A stretch of DNA of 64,000 nucleotides, taken from Xenorhabdus beddingii (GTDB taxonomy: Bacteria > Pseudomonadota > Gammaproteobacteria > Enterobacterales > Enterobacteriaceae). Under the pieces are notes generated by a model. It saw only the letters and a program-made list of their open reading frames with translations, searched no databases and was not told where the DNA came from. A program made the translations under genes and the position numbers. Shown here one piece after another: positions 52,839 to 63,422 of this stretch (position 1 is the stretch's first letter; every line of letters starts with the position of its first letter). Location of the stretch: positions 1 to 64,000 of the forward strand of contig NZ_MUBK01000015.1 of assembly GCF_002127545.1 (NCBI RefSeq), written 5' to 3'.

Positions 52839-53684
52839 ATGCCTTTATATCAGGATAGTCAGGCTCTTTCCCAACTCACGTTAGGTAAACCCACCCCCTA
52901 CCGCGATCACTATGATCCCACTTTATTGCAAGCCGTTCCCCGCAGTATGAATCGTGAACCGCTTGGGCTATATCCGGAAAATCTCCCTTTTCACGGTGCA
53001 GATATCTGGACCCTGTACGAACTCTCCTGGCTCAACGCACGTGGCGTCCCTCAAGTTGCCATCGGTCATGTCAGCTTAGATGCAGCCAGTGAAAACCTGA
53101 TCGAATCAAAAAGTTTTAAGCTCTATCTGAACAGTTTTAACCAAACTCGTTTTGCTGATTGGGAAACCGTGCAAAAAACCCTGCAAAAGGATTTATCCGC
53201 TTGTGCCAAGGGTGATATTGAGGTCGTTTTACAGCCCCTCCATGATTTCAGTCAGCAGCCGATTGCCGAGTTTGATGGAAAATGCATCGATAATCAGGAT
53301 ATTGAAATTGATGATTATCAATTCAATCGCGATTATCTTAACCATGCAGCAACTGGCCCTGTCATTGAAGAAACTTTAGTCAGCCATTTACTCAAATCGA
53401 ACTGTCTGATCACTCATCAGCCTGACTGGGGATCTGTCATGATCCGCTATAAAGGCCCCGGTATCGATCAGGAAAAGTTATTGCGCTACTTAGTTTCTTT
53501 CCGTCATCACAATGAGTTTCATGAACAATGTGTTGAACGTATTTTCAATGACTTAATGACGTTATGTGCGCCGGAAAAACTCTCTGTTTATGCCCGTTAT
53601 ACCCGTCGGGGAGGACTGGATATCAATCCGTGGCGCAGTAATGAACCATTTGTCCCAACGATAGGCCGACTAGCCCGTCAATAA
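52839..53684 (+). CDS. queF: NADPH-dependent 7-cyano-7-deazaguanine reductase
   Basis: QueF reduces preQ0 to preQ1 with NADPH in queuosine synthesis. From the ATG at 52839 it has 281 residues, like the long bimodular E. coli form. The frame is open upstream to 52779 without family match. The NADPH-binding [17 protein letters not shown] motif (about residues 89-105) and the active-site Cys in [15 protein letters not shown] (about 187-201) are present. The end [12 protein letters not shown] is typical. Confidence 0.96.
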   Translation: MPLYQDSQALSQLTLGKPTPYRDHYDPTLLQAVPRSMNREPLGLYPENLPFHGADIWTLYELSWLNARGVPQVAIGHVSLDAASENLIESKSFKLYLNSFNQTRFADWETVQKTLQKDLSACAKGDIEVVLQPLHDFSQQPIAEFDGKCIDNQDIEIDDYQFNRDYLNHAATGPVIEETLVSHLLKSNCLITHQPDWGSVMIRYKGPGIDQEKLLRYLVSFRHHNEFHEQCVERIFNDLMTLCAPEKLSVYARYTRRGGLDINPWRSNEPFVPTIGRLARQ

Positions 53685-53708
53685 TCGATTAACCTGATTA
53701 GAGACAAA

Positions 53709-53769
53709 TATACCCAATGGATTTCAAGATGCAGCCAACAAAGCGGCAACTTGAAAGACGACGAGTATA
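53709..53769. repeat. Palindromic intergenic repeat, copy D
   Basis: This 61-bp element begins TATACCCAATGGATTTCAAG and ends GACGAGTATA. The arms TTTCAAGATGC and GCAACTTGAAA are imperfect reverse complements. It is the cleanest copy and can be aligned with the other three. It lies between queF and ppnN. Confidence 0.7.
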
Positions 53770-53808
53770 AATCATTGAGGCCCCCCTAAAGGGCAAAAGG
53801 AGTCATTC

Positions 53809-55176
53809 TTGATTACACATGTCAATCCATTAGGATCAATGGATTTACTCTCTCAGCTTGAAGTAGATACGCTTAAGCGTACCGCAAGCAGTGATTTATA
53901 CCGCCTTTTTCGTAACTGTTCACTGGCGGTTCTTAATTCCGGAAGTCAAACCGATAACTGTAAAGAATTACTGTCAAAATATGAAGATTTTGATATCAAC
54001 GTATTGCGCAGAGAACGCGGAGTAAAACTGGAACTGATCAACCCGCCAGAAGACGCTTTTGTTGACGGTAAAATTATCCGCTCCTTGCAGGCAAACCTGT
54101 TCGCGGTGTTACGGGATATTTTGTTCGTTCACGCGCAAATTACCCATGCGCAGAAAGCACACAATTTAAACATGGAAAATGGTATGCATATTACCAGCAC
54201 CATTTTCTCTATTCTGCGCAACGCCAAAGCACTGCATATTGCAGAAGACCCTAATATGATTGTTTGTTGGGGCGGTCACTCCATCAATGCAAAAGAGTAT
54301 TTGTATGGACGTAAGGTAGGCAGTGAGCTGGGATTGCGCGAACTGAATATCTGCACGGGCTGTGGCCCCGGTGCCATGGAAGCGCCAATGAAAGGAGCCG
54401 CAGTAGGACATGCCCAGCAGAATTATAAAAACAGTCGTTTCGTCGGTATTACAGAGCCTTCCATTATCGCGGCAGAGCCACCCAACCCGCTGGTGAATGA
54501 GCTGATCATCATGCCTGACATCGAAAAACGTCTGGAAGCGTTTGTCCGCATTGCCCACGGTATCATTATCTTCCCCGGTGGCGTGGGAACAGCAGAAGAA
54601 CTCCTGTATTTACTGGCTATCCTGATGAACCCTGAAAACAAAGATCAAGTTTTGCCATTGGTCTTGACCGGTCCCAAAGAGAGTGCCGATTACTTCCGGG
54701 TGCTGGATGAATTTATCGTTAATACTCTGGGAAAATCGGCTCGTCATTACTACCACATTATTGTGGATGCGCCATCAGAAGTCGCGCGTATCATGAAAAA
54801 GGCCATGCCAAGCGTCAAAGAAAATCGCCTCTCCAGCGGAGATGCCTATAGCTTCAACTGGTCATTGAAAATCAGCCACGATTTACAATCCCCATTCAAT
54901 CCGTCCCATAGCAACATGGCCAACCTGAATTTACATCCAAATCAGCCACCTGAAAAACTCGCATCAGCCCTGCGGCGCGCGTTTTCCGGCATTGTGGCAG
55001 GTAATGTAAAAGAGGTCGGTATTCATGCCATAGAAAAATACGGGGCATTCAAGATCCACGGTAATGCTGACATCATGCACCACATGGATCATTTGTTAGA
55101 GGATTTTGTGGAGCAAGATCGCATGAAACTCCCCGGAGGGACTGCTTATGAGCCATGCTATGAGATAATCAAATAA
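53809..55176 (+). CDS. ppnN: Nucleotide 5'-monophosphate nucleosidase PpnN
   Basis: PpnN (YgdH) hydrolyses purine nucleotide monophosphates to base and ribose 5-phosphate and is stimulated by (p)ppGpp. The 455-residue protein has an N-terminal domain, a Rossmann-like LOG/LDC domain with CWGGHSI (about residues 148-154) and [16 protein letters not shown] (about 179-194), the [15 protein letters not shown] motif (about 258-272), and a C-terminal domain. Translation starts at TTG (53809), which is preceded by AAAGGAG and gives [17 protein letters not shown], the family N terminus. Confidence 0.95.
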   Translation: MITHVNPLGSMDLLSQLEVDTLKRTASSDLYRLFRNCSLAVLNSGSQTDNCKELLSKYEDFDINVLRRERGVKLELINPPEDAFVDGKIIRSLQANLFAVLRDILFVHAQITHAQKAHNLNMENGMHITSTIFSILRNAKALHIAEDPNMIVCWGGHSINAKEYLYGRKVGSELGLRELNICTGCGPGAMEAPMKGAAVGHAQQNYKNSRFVGITEPSIIAAEPPNPLVNELIIMPDIEKRLEAFVRIAHGIIIFPGGVGTAEELLYLLAILMNPENKDQVLPLVLTGPKESADYFRVLDEFIVNTLGKSARHYYHIIVDAPSEVARIMKKAMPSVKENRLSSGDAYSFNWSLKISHDLQSPFNPSHSNMANLNLHPNQPPEKLASALRRAFSGIVAGNVKEVGIHAIEKYGAFKIHGNADIMHHMDHLLEDFVEQDRMKLPGGTAYEPCYEIIK

Positions 55177-55252
55177 ATCGCGGATACCTTTTCTCTTCAA
55201 TATTCAATGAGGCTGGTGCCAGGGAATAAATCCAAGGATGGAGTAAATGATC

Positions 55253-56011
55253 ATGATACACCTTTTAATTGTAGACGCCTTAAACCTGATTCGACGCATC
55301 CATGCCGTACAGGGAAGCCCTTGCGTTCCCGCCTGCGAACATGCGCTCAAACAGTTAGTCACCCACGCATCACCGACTCATGCCGTTGCCGTATTTGACG
55401 AAGATGATCGCAGCCATAGCTGGCGCCATCAGCTTTTCCCCGATTACAAAGCGGGCCGTTCTGCCATGCCGGAAAACTTACAACAGGAAATGCCATTGAT
55501 TAAGCAGGCATTCAATGAACTCGGCGTAGCCTGCTGGCATCAACAGGGGCATGAAGCGGATGATTTAGCCGCAACCCTGGCCACTAAAGTCGCCAATAAC
55601 GGGCATCGTGTGACGATTGTTTCAACAGATAAAGGCTATTGCCAGCTTCTTTCCCCCAATATCCAAATTCGTGATTACTTCCAAAAACGCTGGTTGGACT
55701 TGCCTTTTATCCAGCAGGAATTTGGCGTTCCTCCTGAAAGGCTTCCCGATTATTGGGGATTGGCAGGTATCAGTAGCAGTAAAATTCCCGGCGTTCAGGG
55801 CATTGGCCCAAAAACTGCCGCCATGCTGCTACAACAAACGGGTTCGCTGGATAATTTATTTCAGGATCTGGAAACTTTGCCGGATAAATGGCGCAAAAAA
55901 TTGGCATCTCAAAAAGAAATCGCTTATATCAGCCGTGAAATTGCTTCATTAAGAACCGACTTGTTATTACAGGGTAATTTGCAGCAACTTAGATTAGGTT
56001 ATGTTCGGTAG
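55253..56011 (+). CDS. xni: Flap endonuclease Xni (ExoIX)
   Basis: Xni is a FEN-family flap endonuclease related to the 5' nuclease domain of DNA polymerase I. I start at 55253 ([20 protein letters not shown]), since GGAG is nine bases upstream. The ATG at 55247 is too close to it. The metal-binding aspartates are in [43 protein letters not shown] and STDKGY. The helix-hairpin-helix [16 protein letters not shown] lies near residue 179. At 252 residues it is normal. Confidence 0.94.
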   Translation: MIHLLIVDALNLIRRIHAVQGSPCVPACEHALKQLVTHASPTHAVAVFDEDDRSHSWRHQLFPDYKAGRSAMPENLQQEMPLIKQAFNELGVACWHQQGHEADDLAATLATKVANNGHRVTIVSTDKGYCQLLSPNIQIRDYFQKRWLDLPFIQQEFGVPPERLPDYWGLAGISSSKIPGVQGIGPKTAAMLLQQTGSLDNLFQDLETLPDKWRKKLASQKEIAYISREIASLRTDLLLQGNLQQLRLGYVR

Positions 56012-56040
56012 ATTTCAAATTATCCCAGAGGGTAAGGAAA

Positions 56041-56083
56041 TAACTCCCCCAATCACCGCTCGTTTATGGCATTGGGGGAGTTA
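56041..56083. terminator. Convergent hairpin between xni and the protease gene
   Basis: A perfect 13-bp stem TAACTCCCCCAAT/ATTGGGGGAGTTA (56041-56053 with 56071-56083) with a 17-base loop lies between the convergent genes. It lacks a strong T-run but is well placed to stop transcription both ways. Confidence 0.6.
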
Positions 56084-56173
56084 AGCAGCAGGGTATAAGT
56101 ACAGCCAGCACAAAAGCAACGTGTAAAATGAAATACAGTGGTAAAACGCAATGATAAAATACGTTCACGTAAA

Positions 56174-57700
56174 TCAAACAATAAAATCTGACTGACTCAA
56201 TTTTGGCTCACCCATAAATACTATCATAAATCGACTATTAAATTTTTCTTTTTCCACCGTGATATATACGGTAGTTATATTCCATGCATTATCATACTCG
56301 AATAACACTTCCCCAGGTTTACCAGAAAAGCTATTAACATCAAAGTTGAGCTTTCCTGTTCCACCAAAAACAAAAGCCGATAAATCAATTTTATCTATAC
56401 CGGGTTTAAAATCTTGGATTATGTCATAATTATATTCTGATGATTGATTAGCACACAGATAAACATATGTATTCTTTCCTAGTCCCCCAGTCATTTCTTT
56501 GTTACCTAAGCCACTGTAAAAAATATTATCACCCGCTGTGCCCTCCAGCCAACAGTTATTATTATCGTTACCTATGATAATATCGTTACCCTTACCACCC
56601 ATCGCCACATGAATAGTACACCCACGAGCAATGGAAACATTACCTTTCAACCCACCTACATCAGAAAAATGTTTCTCATTCAAATTGATGACCTGATCTT
56701 GAGTAAAACCAGAAAAATCAAATATATTAGTCACCGAATTTTCATCTGAAACGACTGGATCACAAGCACAAAACAATAACTCATCATCTTTATTTCTTGC
56801 AGTTTGATAATCACGATGAGTATTAGAATTAAATCCATATCTAACACTGCTATTTTCAGATCCAGAATTTGACACAACATTAGGGCCAAATAATTCTCTT
56901 ATGGCAGCAATATCATTTAACATAGGCCCTGACGGAAATAAGCCTTTAAAATCCTGCCCGGTATACGATTCATTAAAATAGCTCATGACGGTATAGGCAA
57001 GAGTATCCTCAAAATGTGTTGCGCTTTTCTCATAACTAGGTCTATTTTTATTATCGGCATCATACGTTCCAGGATGAGACAGACACAATTGATGCCCTAT
57101 TTCATGTGTAAATGCCTTACGTATATTTTTATTCACCTGGAGATATTGTTTGTCTGAAAATTTAGGATTATTAATATTAACCCACGTCTGAGACTTATGA
57201 TCTATTGATTTATCAGGATATTTAGTGAATGGGTTGAGATCTTCCTTACCTATGTTTTTATTATAAAAACCGACCACCAAATCAGCTTCATGGTAATGTT
57301 CAACTTCTGTAAATTTAATATTGGCAACACTTTCCCAAGATTTATAGGATTTTTCCAAGGCTTCCTTTACATCTGTACCAACAGTTGCAAGCGTTACAAG
57401 CGTTGCAACATTTGCTTTCTTCATGGCTGCCTTAACCGCAGGTTCATTAGCTGATTCAGAATCAGATGTTAATATATGATATTTAAAGTACACAGTCTTC
57501 ATTGGATTGTAATATTTTTTATACTTCCAAAAAAAATCACGAATGAGAATCTGTTTAGGAGCTCCCTCTAATAAAGGCTCATGCAACACATTAATATGTG
57601 GATCATGGTTTGGCACATAAGCAACCAAATGATTGCGTATTTTCGAAACCGCATCAGAATACAAACCATCATTATCATTAGATTTATTTATTGAAGACAT
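56174..57700 (-). CDS. Second serralysin-type metalloprotease with eroded RTX repeats
   Basis: This is a predicted secreted zinc protease of 508 residues. I start at 57700 (MSSINKSNDNDGLYSDAV) because GGAGG lies six bases upstream; the open frame continues to 57730. The zinc site HEIGHQLCLSH gives His199, Glu200, His203 and His209, and the Met-turn YTVMSY follows at about 237. The RTX region (about residues 365-430) keeps only one clear repeat (GGKGNDIIIG). The C terminus keeps the serralysin end DFIV, the type I export signal. The intact repeats of the copy at 63423 show how far this one has diverged. The leaderless inhibitor gene lies immediately upstream. Confidence 0.85.
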   Translation of the reverse strand: MSSINKSNDNDGLYSDAVSKIRNHLVAYVPNHDPHINVLHEPLLEGAPKQILIRDFFWKYKKYYNPMKTVYFKYHILTSDSESANEPAVKAAMKKANVATLVTLATVGTDVKEALEKSYKSWESVANIKFTEVEHYHEADLVVGFYNKNIGKEDLNPFTKYPDKSIDHKSQTWVNINNPKFSDKQYLQVNKNIRKAFTHEIGHQLCLSHPGTYDADNKNRPSYEKSATHFEDTLAYTVMSYFNESYTGQDFKGLFPSGPMLNDIAAIRELFGPNVVSNSGSENSSVRYGFNSNTHRDYQTARNKDDELLFCACDPVVSDENSVTNIFDFSGFTQDQVINLNEKHFSDVGGLKGNVSIARGCTIHVAMGGKGNDIIIGNDNNNCWLEGTAGDNIFYSGLGNKEMTGGLGKNTYVYLCANQSSEYNYDIIQDFKPGIDKIDLSAFVFGGTGKLNFDVNSFSGKPGEVLFEYDNAWNITTVYITVEKEKFNSRFMIVFMGEPKLSQSDFIV

Positions 57701-57734
57701 CTTCACCTCCATAAAATCAAAAAACACCATTTTA

Positions 57735-58058
57735 TTATTCTTGAGGAAATGGTTTTATAATCAATTTCTTTCCATTAATAAGATGTGTAACCCACTGCCC
57801 TCCCAGCGCCCCAAAGAAAGCTAATCGATAACCCTCTTTATCAGTGACAGTAATGCCATCAGGAGCAGGACGCCAACCTACTACGGCCTTTCCCAGAATA
57901 GAACTCAAAATGGATTCTATATCTCTCAGTTCCCATATTGTTCCTTCAGGCAAACGAATTCCTGTCAGTTCAATATTAGTCAAATGATGTTCCTCTTCAT
58001 TTAACAACATCCAAAAACCTGTTAATTCTTCAATTTCAGGCGTATCCAAGTCATTCAT
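57735..58058 (-). CDS. Leaderless, cysteine-free protease inhibitor paralogue (Inh/AprI family)
   Basis: The 107-residue product aligns with the periplasmic inhibitor at 62950 over ELTGFW, NIELTGIRLPEGTIWEL, AVVGWRPAPDGITVTD, RLAFFGALGGQW. It has no signal peptide. Both cysteines that form the family disulfide are absent, as expected for a cytoplasmic protein. The N-terminal SSLRL strand that plugs the protease active site is also missing. I start at 58058, eight bases after GGAG; an ATG at 58076 is possible. It ends 34 bases before the protease start, so the two are probably co-transcribed. Its target is inferred by position. Confidence 0.75.
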   Translation of the reverse strand: MNDLDTPEIEELTGFWMLLNEEEHHLTNIELTGIRLPEGTIWELRDIESILSSILGKAVVGWRPAPDGITVTDKEGYRLAFFGALGGQWVTHLINGKKLIIKPFPQE

Positions 58059-58383
58059 ATTTAATTCTCCAACCAAGAAAAAATATATTTAAAAAATATA
58101 AGCAGACATAACCCATAGTCATGTAAGACTCGATGGGAATAATATAAATTATAGTTTCAACTGATATAAATGAGACATCATCTCATGCCTCGTTTAACTT
58201 TTATTGAAGTTCCATATTACTCTATTCTTGATAAAACAGATCACCACATTAATTTCAATTATTAAAATAAAAATATAAAAAAGCAGCATAAACTGATAAC
58301 AGAATATGCTGCCTTTCCTTCCTTATGAATTAATTTGGAATTATGGTTGTATTATTCAATAGTCATACCAATTATAAAATCAC
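58059..58383 (-). other. AT-rich gap between the channel gene and the second inhibitor
   Basis: No gene is seen. On the minus strand GCAGCATA/TATGCTGC (58305-58312 with 58283-58290) is followed by TTTTTTATATTTTT, a strong terminator for the exporter operon. The 200 bases beyond it are AT-rich and should hold a separate promoter for the inhibitor/protease pair. Confidence 0.6.
58270..58312 (-). terminator. Rho-independent terminator of the protease export operon
   Basis: An 8-bp stem around a 14-base loop is followed on the minus strand by six T and an AT-rich tail. It lies about 70 bases after the stop of the outer-membrane channel gene. Confidence 0.75.
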
Positions 58384-59781
58384 TCAGCCAAAATAATCAG
58401 CAATGAGATTAATGTGTTCACCCTTTAATTGACCGGATTCATTCAGCAACCCAATCCACGCTTTCATATAGTCATATTTTGCCTGAGACAGTTCACGGCG
58501 CGCGGTATAAAGTTGTTGCTCCGCATTTAATATATCGACATTCACTCTCTGCCCCAAGGCAACACTCTTTTGCGTCGCTTTCACTTGTAATGCAGCCGCT
58601 TCCACGGCCATTTCATAGGCTCGTATCCGCTTTTCACCATTAACACAGGCATTATAGTTGCGCCGCAGGGCATTCAGGATCTCCCCTGCCTGAGCCTCCA
58701 TCTCATATTTTGTTTTGCCATAGTTTGCCGCCGATTGACGCACCGCCGCCGCCGTTCCTCCGCCATTATAGAGGTTCATGGAAACACGCAACCCAATGGA
58801 ATCTGTCCGGTATTTTTGGTCAATGCTATTATCGCTGCTGGATTTATTCTCACTATGGGAAGCATATAACTCCAGTTTCGGCAGATATCCCGCCCGATTG
58901 CGCGCGATATCATGAAGCGCGACATCAACTTTCTGCCGCGCCGCCGCCAATTGAGGGTTCTGGCCCAATGCCAACTGTTCCCAATCCGCATAGTGTTCTG
59001 TATCCAGTTGGATTGTTGTGAACTGCGCAGCGTTAGACAAGCGATTAACCGGCAAATCTGCTGGCAACGGGATGCCAACCAATAGCTGCAAGTCACGGAT
59101 TGCGGCATCCAACTCATCTTGTCCCCTCAATTCATCGGCCAAGACCTGACTATAACGTGTTTGCGTTTCTGCCACATCGGTGCGGGTGCCTTCACCGGAG
59201 GAAAACAGTTTCTGATTGTGTTCCAGTTGTTCCTCATAGGCAACCCGCTGCCGGACAACTTGCTCCAGCCGGTCCTGTGCATAGGCGACAGCCATATAAC
59301 TATTCACCACCCTGACCGCCAATTGCTGGCTGTCCGCCCGAAAGCGGGCATGACTCATCAAGGCATAAGCCTGACGGGTCTGATAACGTGCCCACACTTC
59401 AAAATCGATCAAAGGCTGGGTCAAAATAATCGCACCACTATAGCTGTGATACTGCCGATCACGACTTTCTTTGACCGCATTCCCTCGCCTATCTAAAGAA
59501 TGAGATCCCATCTGCTGCCAGTTTTGTGGGGCATTCTGGTAGCTCAAGATTACCTTGGGCAGCAATTCGGCCAGCCCAAGGTTTTTCTCTTCCTGTCCGG
59601 CTTCCTGTTCTTTGATGGCTGCCTGAAAGGTGGGGTCATGCTGCAATGCCAGCGCATAAGCCTCCGTCAGGGAAAGCGCGCGGGTGGAACCAGAAAATAA
59701 CATCCCCAACAAACCCGTTAAAAACAGCGGCAATAGCAAAGTACGTTTATTGGCAAAACCGCGATACCCCAACATTGTCAT
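58384..59781 (-). CDS. prtF: Type I secretion outer-membrane channel, TolC family
   Basis: This is the TolC-like outer-membrane duct of the serralysin exporter (PrtF of Dickeya, AprF of Pseudomonas; named PrtD in Photorhabdus). The N-terminal signal peptide ends near STRA-LSLTEAY (about residue 36). The body has the two tandem TolC repeats of helix and strand (ALALQHDPTFQAA and LEQLALGQNPQLAAARQ motifs). At 465 residues it is normal. The ATG at 59781 overlaps the preceding stop as TAATG. A second ATG two codons on has better spacing from GGAG. Confidence 0.9.
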   Translation of the reverse strand: MTMLGYRGFANKRTLLLPLFLTGLLGMLFSGSTRALSLTEAYALALQHDPTFQAAIKEQEAGQEEKNLGLAELLPKVILSYQNAPQNWQQMGSHSLDRRGNAVKESRDRQYHSYSGAIILTQPLIDFEVWARYQTRQAYALMSHARFRADSQQLAVRVVNSYMAVAYAQDRLEQVVRQRVAYEEQLEHNQKLFSSGEGTRTDVAETQTRYSQVLADELRGQDELDAAIRDLQLLVGIPLPADLPVNRLSNAAQFTTIQLDTEHYADWEQLALGQNPQLAAARQKVDVALHDIARNRAGYLPKLELYASHSENKSSSDNSIDQKYRTDSIGLRVSMNLYNGGGTAAAVRQSAANYGKTKYEMEAQAGEILNALRRNYNACVNGEKRIRAYEMAVEAAALQVKATQKSVALGQRVNVDILNAEQQLYTARRELSQAKYDYMKAWIGLLNESGQLKGEHINLIADYFG

Positions 59782-61118
59782 TACTCCTCAATCAGCGACG
59801 TAGATGCCCTGTCCATCAACGGCTTGAACAGGTAACTCAACAATGAGCGCGATCCCGTTTTCACGAACACCTCGACCGGCATCCCCGGCTTGATATTCAA
59901 TCCCGCCAATTTTTCCATACCCTCAGAGGTGACTTTCAATCGCATCTGGTAATAAGGTTCCCTCGTCACGCCATCCACCAAACGGTCAGCCGAAACCACG
60001 GCTACCTTAGCCGTCACTTTCGGCGTCCGGTTTTGGTTGAATGCCGTGAACATCAAATCAACATCCTGACCTACAGTCACCTTATCAATCAGGTGTACCA
60101 TTAAACGCGCTTCCACTTCCAAGGCACTTTGGGCGGGCAGAATTTCCATCAGTTTTTCGCCGGAAGCCACCACACCACCTTGGGTAAACACGGTCAAACC
60201 TACCACTGAACCATCCACCGGAGCAGTGATTGACGTATGAGATAGATCAAATTGTGCTGTTTCCAGCTTATTGCTTAATTCATTCGCCAATACCTGCACA
60301 TCCGCCAATTGGCTGCGGACTTCACGTTGATAGTCAGCCTGACGCTGAATCACGCGCTGCTGCGTTTCCTGCCGCTGCTTTTCAAGCTGGCCTATCCGCC
60401 CCATCATTTCTGCCATACTGCCACTTAATTCACTTTGGTTACGCAGTAATTCCAGATAACGGTTACGGGGAAAATAGCCTTCTTCTGTCAAAGGTTGCAG
60501 ATTAGTGACCTGCTCCTTGAGCGAAACCTGCTGTTGCTGTTTACTCCCCAAGGCTTCACGCAACCCACGGATCTGGAAATTTACCCCTTCCTCAGCTTGT
60601 TGCATTCCCGCCAAATCGCTGCGCAACATTTCACGACGTGACAAAAAGAGCTGTTTTTGCAACGCAAGGATATCCTGAATACGGGGTTCCAATGGCTGAT
60701 TCAGTAACGTGGATGGAAAAACAATCGCATCCTGTCCTTGTTGCTCGGCCAACAGCCGGGCTTCCGTTGCCAGTGTGGTATAAAGTTGCTGTTTCAGGGA
60801 ATCAATCTGAGCATTAACCTGTACTTGACTGAGCTGAACCAAAACCTGCCCGGCCTTGACTTGCTCGCCCTCTTTCACCTGAATTTGTCTGATGATGCCA
60901 TTGACCGGGGACTGGACGGTTTTGCGGTTTCCATCCACAACGACAGTACCCGAGGAAGCGACCCCTTTATCAAGCGGCGCAAATGCCGCCCAGAGGAAAA
61001 ACCCCAGAATGCCGATGCCAATCACCCACCAGCCTATTCGCAGGTAACGATTCGCATCCAGCGGCAATAATCCTGATGCCTCATTTTGGGCATCTTTTGC
61101 GTTGGTCTGATAGGACAT
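59781..61118 (-). CDS. prtE: Type I secretion membrane fusion protein, HlyD family
   Basis: This periplasmic adaptor links the ABC ATPase to the TolC-like channel (PrtE/AprE type). I start at 61118 (MSYQTNAKDAQNEAS) because GGGAGT precedes it, giving 445 residues; a longer frame opens at 61145. One inner-membrane helix lies at about residues 25-47. A long coiled coil (about 95-290) is framed by the lipoyl-like halves SGTVVVDGNRKTVQSPVNGIIRQI and ITAPVDGSVVGLTVFTQGGVV. The HlyD signature GMPVEVFV lies near the C terminus. Confidence 0.92.
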   Translation of the reverse strand: MSYQTNAKDAQNEASGLLPLDANRYLRIGWWVIGIGILGFFLWAAFAPLDKGVASSGTVVVDGNRKTVQSPVNGIIRQIQVKEGEQVKAGQVLVQLSQVQVNAQIDSLKQQLYTTLATEARLLAEQQGQDAIVFPSTLLNQPLEPRIQDILALQKQLFLSRREMLRSDLAGMQQAEEGVNFQIRGLREALGSKQQQQVSLKEQVTNLQPLTEEGYFPRNRYLELLRNQSELSGSMAEMMGRIGQLEKQRQETQQRVIQRQADYQREVRSQLADVQVLANELSNKLETAQFDLSHTSITAPVDGSVVGLTVFTQGGVVASGEKLMEILPAQSALEVEARLMVHLIDKVTVGQDVDLMFTAFNQNRTPKVTAKVAVVSADRLVDGVTREPYYQMRLKVTSEGMEKLAGLNIKPGMPVEVFVKTGSRSLLSYLFKPLMDRASTSLIEE

Positions 61119-61169
61119 TTTTACTCCCAGATAGCAATATCCCAAGAATTTAAATCGGGCTGAATCATG

Positions 61170-62927
61170 TTACGAGGCACGTTCGACCGGTTTTAACTGT
61201 GATTGTGTCTGTGACGCAGACGCAGACGGCGATAACGCCGCCATGACTTGCCGGGAAGGGCCAAACATTTTCATTTTTCCCTGTACCAACAACAAAACTT
61301 GGGTTGTTTGCGACAGCAATGAAGGACGATGGGTAATGACCACGACCGTTTTACCCTGCTCCCGTAATTGAGCAATCGCATGACCCAGCGCTTTTTCTCC
61401 GAGATCATCCAGATTCGAGTTAGGTTCATCCAATACCACCAGCGACGGATTACCATACAAAGCGCGAGCCAGCCCAATTCGCTGTTTCTGCCCACCAGAC
61501 AGCCCCCTACCGCCGGCACCGATTACCGTGTCATAACCCTGTTCAAGATTGAGTACCAATTCATGAACACCGGCTTTTTTTGCCGCCTCAATGACTTTTT
61601 CCGGTTCAATCTCATTGAAACGCGCGATATTCTCGGCAATCGTGCCAGCAAACAGCTCAATATCCTGCGGCAGATAACCGATGGAGGCACCCAGTTCATC
61701 TTTATTCCACTGGTAAATATCCGCACCATCAAGCCGCACGACACCGTCCTGTGCCGGCCAAATCCCCACCAGCAAACGCGCCAAGGTCGATTTTCCCGAA
61801 GCGCTGGGTCCAATCACCCCCAGAACATCACCGGGATTCAAGGCAAAGTTGAGATCCTGCAAGACAGGCGGGTTATTTTGTGATGTCTGTTCCGGACGTA
61901 TTTTACCGGGCGGGATTGCCGATACTTTTTCCAGCAGCAAGACCCCCTTGGGTGTGGGTAAAGACATCCCACTTTTGCGTTCGGGTTGATCTTTCAGTAA
62001 TTTATTCAGCCGCTGCCATGATAAACGGGCAGCGCTCCAGCTCTTCCATGCCTGTATCAACTGCTCAATCGGGGAGAGCGCCCGCCCCATCAAAATGGAA
62101 CCGGCGATCATCATGCCCGGTGTGATATTCCCTTCAATCGCCAGCCAGCCGCCCAACCCCAGGATTAAGGATTGCAAGGCGAGGCGTACGGTTTTGGATA
62201 TGGCGGTGATGGATGCGGCCCGTTCACTGGCAATACGCTGGAAATTAAGAAAGCGCTCATGCAGGCCGAACCAGCGACGACGCAACGTCGGCAACATGCC
62301 GAGCGCTTCGATCACTTCGGCATTGCGCAAGTTGGTACTGGCTAAGTTGGCCGATCGTAAAGAGAGATTATTGGCTTCGGCTAAAGGTGCCTGGGATAGC
62401 CATTGGTTCAATACCGCCAGCATGATAAGCATGATGGCCCCAGCCAAGGCCAACAACCCCAGATACGGACTGAACAGGAAAATGACACCAAGATAGACGG
62501 GGAACCAAGGGGCATCAAAAAAAGCAAACAGGGCATTCCCTGTCAGAAACTGGCGGATGGTCGACAAATCATTGAGCATCTGCCCCGCATCGGTTGAGCC
62601 GCTTTTCAGGTTGGACTCATACGAAGCGGTGTAAACCCGCTGGTTCAGGCACATATCAAACTGGCTGCCAATGCGGATCACCACCTGACTGCGGATATAT
62701 TCCAGCCCACCCATGATGGCAAACATACCCAGTGTGAACAGTGTCAGCATCAGCAAGGTCATTTCATTACTGGATGGCAGTACCCGATCATATACCTGAA
62801 GCATATAAACAGAGGGAACCAGCATCAGCAGATTGATGAATGCCGTAAATAAACCAATAGTCCAGAATACTTTGCTGCGTGCACGGATAACCTCCGTGAT
62901 TTCATCCTTCGGAAAGCCTAATTTCAC
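61170..62927 (-). CDS. prtD: Type I secretion ABC transporter ATPase/permease
   Basis: This inner-membrane exporter energises secretion of the serralysins (PrtD/AprD family; PrtB in Photorhabdus naming). The 585-residue protein has about six transmembrane segments in residues 20-285. An ATPase domain follows with Walker [10 protein letters not shown] (373-381), signature LSGGQKQ (about 476-482) and Walker B LVVLDEP (about 496-502). It lacks the N-terminal C39-like domain seen in HlyB, as expected for protease exporters. It lies between the inhibitor and the fusion protein gene. Confidence 0.93.
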   Translation of the reverse strand: MKLGFPKDEITEVIRARSKVFWTIGLFTAFINLLMLVPSVYMLQVYDRVLPSSNEMTLLMLTLFTLGMFAIMGGLEYIRSQVVIRIGSQFDMCLNQRVYTASYESNLKSGSTDAGQMLNDLSTIRQFLTGNALFAFFDAPWFPVYLGVIFLFSPYLGLLALAGAIMLIMLAVLNQWLSQAPLAEANNLSLRSANLASTNLRNAEVIEALGMLPTLRRRWFGLHERFLNFQRIASERAASITAISKTVRLALQSLILGLGGWLAIEGNITPGMMIAGSILMGRALSPIEQLIQAWKSWSAARLSWQRLNKLLKDQPERKSGMSLPTPKGVLLLEKVSAIPPGKIRPEQTSQNNPPVLQDLNFALNPGDVLGVIGPSASGKSTLARLLVGIWPAQDGVVRLDGADIYQWNKDELGASIGYLPQDIELFAGTIAENIARFNEIEPEKVIEAAKKAGVHELVLNLEQGYDTVIGAGGRGLSGGQKQRIGLARALYGNPSLVVLDEPNSNLDDLGEKALGHAIAQLREQGKTVVVITHRPSLLSQTTQVLLLVQGKMKMFGPSRQVMAALSPSASASQTQSQLKPVERAS

Positions 62928-62949
62928 TGCAATCCCTTTATCGTTGTTG

Positions 62950-63357
62950 TTATTTTGTCACCGCATTCGCTGTGCCACTGAAAGTCATCACCAGTTCTCT
63001 GCCATCAACAAAGTAGGCGATCCACTGTTCCGACTCATGACTAAAAAAGGCCAGACTATTGCCATCATCATCAGTCAATGTGAGGCCATCGGGCGATGGA
63101 TACCATCCTGCAACCGGCTGCCCAATCAACTCAGTGACACAAGCATCGCTTTTTAATGCCCAAATTGAATCTTCGGATAAACGGGTATCGGTCAATTCAA
63201 TACTGCACAGCCTATTCCCATCGGAGAGTTGCCATAATCCTTTCAACTCACCAGCGGATGGCAGTCTCAAACTACTGGCCATACATCCTCCTACCAACAA
63301 GAGAGAAAAAATGATCGATAAAATCGACTTTGATAAAAACAATTTTCCACTTTCCAT
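62950..63357 (-). CDS. inh: Periplasmic serralysin inhibitor (Inh/AprI family)
   Basis: This protein protects the periplasm from prematurely active serralysin. The 135-residue precursor has a signal peptide (hydrophobic core [14 protein letters not shown]), probably cut before [13 protein letters not shown], the family's mature N terminus. The Val-Gly-Gly-Cys before it could also be read as a lipobox. The disulfide cysteines are in RLCSIEL and DACVTEL. The beta-barrel blocks [15 protein letters not shown] and [12 protein letters not shown] are typical. It lies between the protease and its exporter, as in Photorhabdus. Confidence 0.92.
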   Translation of the reverse strand: MESGKLFLSKSILSIIFSLLLVGGCMASSLRLPSAGELKGLWQLSDGNRLCSIELTDTRLSEDSIWALKSDACVTELIGQPVAGWYPSPDGLTLTDDDGNSLAFFSHESEQWIAYFVDGRELVMTFSGTANAVTK

Positions 63358-63422
63358 GAGTTAGATAATACTGCCGTATCCAGAGGGCATACGGCAGTAT
63401 TCCATTAATATGATGAGATCAA

